This document shows, piece by piece, positions 60,376 through 64,000 of a stretch of 64,000 bases of DNA. Each line of letters opens with the position of its first letter. The first letter of the stretch is position 1. The notes below the pieces were generated by a model. It did not search any database and was not told where the DNA came from. It saw only the letters and a program-made list of their open reading frames with translations. The DNA comes from JAFGVL01 sp963663245 (GTDB lineage: Bacteria; Bacteroidota; Bacteroidia; Bacteroidales; Paludibacteraceae): positions 2,454,692-2,518,691 of the forward strand of contig OY760143.1 of NCBI GenBank assembly GCA_963663245.1, given 5' to 3'. The translations under genes were made by a program, and so were the position numbers.

Positions 60376-60999
60376 ATGAAAAAAGAAAAAATACATATAA
60401 GCTTAGCTGATGATTCTCATATTCCTTACATAGAAGCTATTCTAAAAACAATAGAAACAGCAGCTAAAGAAAGGGGTACTGGTATTGCTCGTCGTTCTCC
60501 GGAATATATACTTTCCAAAATTAAAGAGAAGAAGGCAATAATAGCATTTGTAAACGATGAATTTGGGGGCTTTTGCTATATTGAAAGTTGGGGAGATAAA
60601 AAATTTGTAGCCAATTCTGGACTCATCGTAGTTGAGAATTTTAGAGGACATGGTCTGGCAAAATCTATTAAAAAGAAAGCATTTGAAATCTCTAGAGAAC
60701 GTTATCCTGATGCAAAGTTATTTGGACTTACTACAGGCTTAGCTGTTATGAAAATAAATTCAGAATTAGGATATAAACCTGTCACTTTCTCTGAACTTAC
60801 AGACGATAAAGAATTTTGGAGAGGTTGCGAGCAGTGCGTAAACTTTGACATTTTGCAACGCAACAATAACAAAATGTGCTTGTGCACAGGCATGTTATAC
60901 GACCCCAAAGAAAAAAAGAAAACTAAAATTACCTGGAAAGAGGTATTGAAAAAAATTGCCCTACTTCCTGTTGCACCATTTAAAGACAATAAAAAATAA
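60376..60999 (+). CDS. GNAT N-acetyltransferase, probable N-acetylglutamate synthase
   Basis: A 207-aa GNAT-fold protein. The acetyl-CoA site is VVENFRGHGLAKSIKKKAF (about 90-108), followed by LFGLTTGLAVMKINSELGYKP. The C-terminal part has CEQCVNFD with two cysteines and a basic tail. Its place between argR and argG supports acetylation of glutamate as the first step of arginine synthesis, a role inferred from context. It begins 3 bp after argR. Confidence 0.75.
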   Translation: MKKEKIHISLADDSHIPYIEAILKTIETAAKERGTGIARRSPEYILSKIKEKKAIIAFVNDEFGGFCYIESWGDKKFVANSGLIVVENFRGHGLAKSIKKKAFEISRERYPDAKLFGLTTGLAVMKINSELGYKPVTFSELTDDKEFWRGCEQCVNFDILQRNNNKMCLCTGMLYDPKEKKKTKITWKEVLKKIALLPVAPFKDNKK

Positions 61000-61008
61000 A
61001 AATACCAA

Positions 61009-62208
61009 ATGAAAGAAAAAGTATTATTAGCATTTAGTGGAGGCTTAGACACTTCATATTGCGCCATGCACCTAGCTAAAGACAAAGGATACGAAGTACA
61101 CACAGCCGTAGCCAACACTGGCGGTTTTGATAAAGAAGAACTGAAATCTATTGAAGAAAGAGCGTATCGCTTAGGAGCAAAGTCTCACGTATCACTTGAT
61201 GTTACAGAAGCTTATTACGAAAAGAGTATTAAATACATGGTATTCGGCAATGTACTTCGTAATGGGACTTACCCAATATCCGTTAGCTCAGAACGTGTAT
61301 TTCAAGCTATTGCAATTATCGAACATGCTAAAAAAATGAAAGCCGACTATGTAGCCCATGGTTCTACAGGAGCTGGAAATGACCAGGTACGATTCGATCT
61401 TACGTTTGAAATTTTAGCCCCTGAGATTAAAATTCTTACCCCAACTCGCGATATGGTTTTAACTCGTGAATATGAAATAAACTACTTAAGAGAACATGGC
61501 TATGAGGCTGATTTCACGAAGATGGAATACTCAATTAATAAAGGATTATGGGGTACATCTATTGGAGGAAAAGAAACACTTGATTCAGCACAAACTTTAC
61601 CAGAATCAGCCTACCCAAGCCAAGTAACAACAAAGAAAGAAGAACAGCTAACTCTTGAATTTAAAGCAGGTGAGATTATCGCTGTTAACGGTAAGAAATA
61701 TGATAATAAAATTGAAGCCATCAACACCATTGAAGAGATAGGTTCAAAATTTGGAATCGGACGTGATATGCATATTGGTGATACAATAATTGGCATAAAA
61801 GGTCGAGTAGGTTTTGAAGCTGCTGCTCCTTTACTTATTATAAATGCACACAAAATGTTAGAAAAACACACCCTCACCAAGTGGCAACAATATTGGAAAG
61901 ATCAATTAGGTAATTGGTATGGTATGTTTCTTCATGAAGCTCAATATCTAGAGCCGGTAATGCGCGACATTGAGTCATTCCTTCAAAACTCACAAGGCAA
62001 TGTAAATGGGTCTGTAATTATTAATTTACGTCCTTATAATTATACTCTTGTGGGAGTTGAAAGTGATTTCGATTTAATGAAAACGGATTTTGGAGAGTAT
62101 GGTGAAGTTAATAAAGCATGGACAGCCGAAGATGTAAAAGGCTTTACTAAGATCCTAGGAAATCAGATGAAAATATATCAAAATGTGCAAAAAAGAAATA
62201 ATAAATAA
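61009..62208 (+). CDS. argG: Argininosuccinate synthase
   Basis: A 399-aa argininosuccinate synthase joining citrulline and aspartate with ATP. The PP-loop is LLAFSGGLDTSYCA at residues 5-18; GSTGAGNDQVRFD is the citrulline-site motif, and KGLWGTSIGGKE follows. Third gene of the argR cluster, 9 bp after the GNAT gene, and followed by a terminator. Confidence 0.94.
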   Translation: MKEKVLLAFSGGLDTSYCAMHLAKDKGYEVHTAVANTGGFDKEELKSIEERAYRLGAKSHVSLDVTEAYYEKSIKYMVFGNVLRNGTYPISVSSERVFQAIAIIEHAKKMKADYVAHGSTGAGNDQVRFDLTFEILAPEIKILTPTRDMVLTREYEINYLREHGYEADFTKMEYSINKGLWGTSIGGKETLDSAQTLPESAYPSQVTTKKEEQLTLEFKAGEIIAVNGKKYDNKIEAINTIEEIGSKFGIGRDMHIGDTIIGIKGRVGFEAAAPLLIINAHKMLEKHTLTKWQQYWKDQLGNWYGMFLHEAQYLEPVMRDIESFLQNSQGNVNGSVIINLRPYNYTLVGVESDFDLMKTDFGEYGEVNKAWTAEDVKGFTKILGNQMKIYQNVQKRNNK

Positions 62209-62213
62209 AAAGG

Positions 62214-62243
62214 AAAGGGTTCTGATTAACAGAACCCTTTTTT
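62214..62243 (+). terminator. Terminator of argG
   Basis: AAAGGGTTCTG / CAGAACCCTTT form an 11-bp stem with a 5-nt loop and T run. Confidence 0.87.
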
Positions 62244-62283
62244 ATCCCAACCAAAAAATTACTTAATAAACTATCTTCATTAA

Positions 62284-62341
62284 GAGTGTTACAAATTTGC
62301 ATAAAAAACACTCATAAAACCATTGATTAAAATCAATGGTT
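62284..62341. repeat. Two inverted repeats in the argG-tadA gap
   Basis: GAGTGTT...AACACTC (7-bp arms) is followed by a nearly perfect hairpin, AACCATTGATT-AA-AATCAATGGTT. The gap lies between convergent genes and contains no coding sequence, so a structured RNA or second terminator is possible. Confidence 0.4.
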
Positions 62342-62478
62342 ATGATGGTTATTTTAAAATAAATTCTACCTTAAAAATAAATTTTTACTTGAAATAGTTT
62401 TTTCAAGAGGAAATGCAAATTAAATATTATTGATTAGAGTCAAGAACATTACAACTAAACATCAACAGAATTAAACTA

Positions 62479-62913
62479 TCACCTTTTTCTTTTAAAAAAA
62501 GTTTTTATTAAATCTGAACATTCTTTTTCCAACACCCCCCCCACTAACTCAGTTTTCGGGTGTAACGCTTTTGAGGCATAATTCTTAAATCCTTTCTTCT
62601 CATCTCTAGCTGCAAATACTACTCTTTTGATCTGAGTCCACCCCAAGGCTCCCGCACACATCACACAAGGCTCAAGGGTAACATACAAAGTACAATCTCC
62701 TAAATACTTACTTCCTAAAGAATTTGCAGCAATAGTAATTGCCTGCATTTCTGCATGTGCTGTTACGTCTGTTAACCTTTCCGTTAAATTATGAGCTTTA
62801 GCAATAATTCTACCCTGACATACTACTATTGCTCCCACAGGCACCTCATCCATATCAAATGCCTTTTGGGCCTCAACAAGAGCCTGTTTCATATAATAAT
62901 TATCATCAAACAT
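62479..62913 (-). CDS. tadA: tRNA adenosine(34) deaminase TadA
   Basis: A 144-aa deaminase forming inosine at the wobble position of tRNA-Arg. The zinc motifs are HAEMQAI (about residue 53) and EPCVMCAGAL (about 82-91). The ATG at 62913 is chosen since the longer frame starts inside the next gene. A run of eight C (G on the coding strand) at 62535-62542 encodes VGGV near the C-terminus and is slippage-prone. Confidence 0.92.
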   Translation of the reverse strand: MFDDNYYMKQALVEAQKAFDMDEVPVGAIVVCQGRIIAKAHNLTERLTDVTAHAEMQAITIAANSLGSKYLGDCTLYVTLEPCVMCAGALGWTQIKRVVFAARDEKKGFKNYASKALHPKTELVGGVLEKECSDLIKTFFKRKR

Positions 62914-62923
62914 AAAAGCTAAT

Positions 62924-63526
62924 TTAAAATAAAGAGCCAAATACTAACAACACAGCAAAACCCGTAAGGAACCCAAAAATTGTTTGTAGTAAAGTGTGCA
63001 TTTTCAAAGTAATTCTTGCAGCTGCCAATAAACCTGAAAGAATAAATGCAATAGATAAGATTAATGACGGGTTAATATTCAATCGATAAGATACGATAAT
63101 TATAGCTGCGCATAAACCTCCAAGAGCAGATAGGTGAGCACTAATTTTCCATTTAAAATTAACCAACATTATTATAATTGTAGATACAACGACTCCAGTC
63201 ATCAATGATACAATATAAAGAGGCATAAATATTCTATATAAAAAAATAACAGTGGCTATATATAAAACAACAACAAAAAGATATGGAATAGTCCGTTCCC
63301 TTCTAGTTGGTAGCTGAATTGAAGTAATTAAACCTAATTTTTTAAGAACCAAAAGCACAATTAAAGGAAGAAAAGCAGTAAGGATAAAAACCGAAGCAAC
63401 AATATAGACCTTATGTTGAATATCAAGAAAAGAAAATTTACCTACTTGGAACAATAGAATTAACGAATAGGTCGGAAAAAAGACTGGTTGAAGAATATTT
63501 GAAAGTAATTGAGCAAGTTTATTCAT
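62924..63526 (-). CDS. PAP2-like membrane protein
   Basis: A 200-aa protein with about six membrane helices. A degenerate PAP2 phosphatase signature is visible: LPTRRERTIPY, then ISAHLSALGG and AARITLKMHTLLQTIFGF, corresponding to KxxxxxRP, SGH and SRxxxxxH. The usual PSGH is SAHL here, so catalysis is uncertain. It is upstream of tadA in the same direction, ending 11 bp before the tadA start. Confidence 0.7.
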   Translation of the reverse strand: MNKLAQLLSNILQPVFFPTYSLILLFQVGKFSFLDIQHKVYIVASVFILTAFLPLIVLLVLKKLGLITSIQLPTRRERTIPYLFVVVLYIATVIFLYRIFMPLYIVSLMTGVVVSTIIIMLVNFKWKISAHLSALGGLCAAIIIVSYRLNINPSLILSIAFILSGLLAAARITLKMHTLLQTIFGFLTGFAVLLVFGSLF

Positions 63527-63556
63527 GCTTTTAATATATAATATTAATCTGTTATT

Positions 63557-64000
63557 TTAAAATTCTTTTCGAAGTCGTGCCACAGATATATCCAGTTGTT
63601 CTCTATATTTTGCAACCGTTCTACGAGCAATAATATATCCTTTCCCTTTAAGAATTCCAGCTAGTTGTTCATCTGTGATCGGTTTTCTTTTATCTTCCTC
63701 TTCAATACATTTCTGAAGAATGCTTTTTATTTCACGAGAAGAAACTTCTTCTCCAGAATCTGTTTGCATTGACTCAGAAAAGAAATATTTTACTGAGAAA
63801 ACACCAAAATCAGTTTGAACATACTTGCTATTACTTACTCGAGATATTGTTGATATGTCTAATCCCGTAATTTCTGCAATATCTTTTAGAATCATTGGCT
63901 TAAGCATGGTTTCATCACCTTCAAGAAAATATTCTTTTTGAAAATTCACAATTGCATTCATCGTCACAAGCAAAGTATTTTGTCTTTGTTTAATTGCATC
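63557..64000 (-). CDS. rpoN: RNA polymerase sigma-54 factor (partial, C-terminal part)
   Basis: A frame open to the right edge; the 147 visible residues are the C-terminal part of sigma-54. The segment TGLDISTISRVSNSKYVQTDFGVFSVKYFFSE (cited as ISTISRVSNSKYVQ) is the core DNA-binding region and ARRTVAKYREQL is the RpoN box that reads the -24 element. The N-terminal activator-interaction part lies outside the window. It needs an AAA+ activator to work. Confidence 0.94.
   Translation of the reverse strand, partial: DAIKQRQNTLLVTMNAIVNFQKEYFLEGDETMLKPMILKDIAEITGLDISTISRVSNSKYVQTDFGVFSVKYFFSESMQTDSGEEVSSREIKSILQKCIEEEDKRKPITDEQLAGILKGKGYIIARRTVAKYREQLDISVARLRKEF

Overview
The window is AT-rich bacterial DNA, almost certainly from a Bacteroidota (Bacteroidetes) chromosome. 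Several things point there: promoters of the Bacteroidetes form (TTTG, about 19 bp, TAnnTTTG) upstream of many genes, a type IX secretion (T9SS) C-terminal sorting domain, DUF4468 and DUF4212 proteins, a SufBCDSE operon next to rimP-nusA-infB, and an argR-GNAT-argG cluster. The genus cannot be fixed from sequence alone. Pta-AckA acetate metabolism and the lipid A genes (lpxK, lpxH) fit a Gram-negative heterotroph.

Layout. 1-7.6 kb: membrane and transport block (DUF4212/SSS symporter pair, outer-membrane porin, two cysteine-rich lipoproteins, Rh-type ammonium channel, NhaA). 7.6-8.7 kb: an orphan gene and a Crp/Fnr regulator with a TTGA-N6-TCAA palindrome upstream. 9-19.5 kb: leftward core genes, namely sufBCDSE, cvpA, infB, nusA and rimP, with a clear promoter and a GC-rich leader hairpin before rimP. 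19.7-21.7 kb: a short SDR protein, a small membrane protein and class II aldolase. 22-24.3 kb: a complete queC-queE-queD-queF set for preQ1. 25.3-27.2 kb: lpxK-punA with a 44-nt coding overlap.

27.2-41.4 kb is the accessory region. It contains a decayed RAYT (REP-associated) transposase, a ParDE module with its palindromic operator, and a large SpvB/TcB/RHS polymorphic toxin of 2268 aa. The toxin is preceded by a small T9SS-sorted protein carrying one YD repeat and by a GIGT-repeat tail-fibre-like protein. Downstream of the toxin gene lies an array of displaced toxin tips and immunity-like genes separated by four copies of a REP/MITE-like element of about 120 bp. One displaced tip is visibly homologous to the last 55 residues of the active toxin, and its neighbouring lipoprotein is paralogous to the lipoprotein beside the active toxin. 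The RHS block sits between an intact tRNA-Phe(GAA) and a 14-bp direct copy of that tRNA's 3' end, the signature of a tRNA-targeted island. A T9-A9-G9 homopolymer tract lies directly upstream of the RHS operon promoter and could make it phase-variable. This region is the most novel part of the window.

41.7-64 kb is mostly core metabolism: YjgN/M48 membrane pair, ribD, prmC-recX, the ackA/HAD/pta operon, proC, vanZ-like, dprA, argC, trmD, a seven-gene operon (M16 peptidase to mscS), argR-GNAT-argG with tandem operator-like repeats, tadA, a PAP2-like membrane protein and the 3' part of rpoN (sigma-54), which runs off the right edge.
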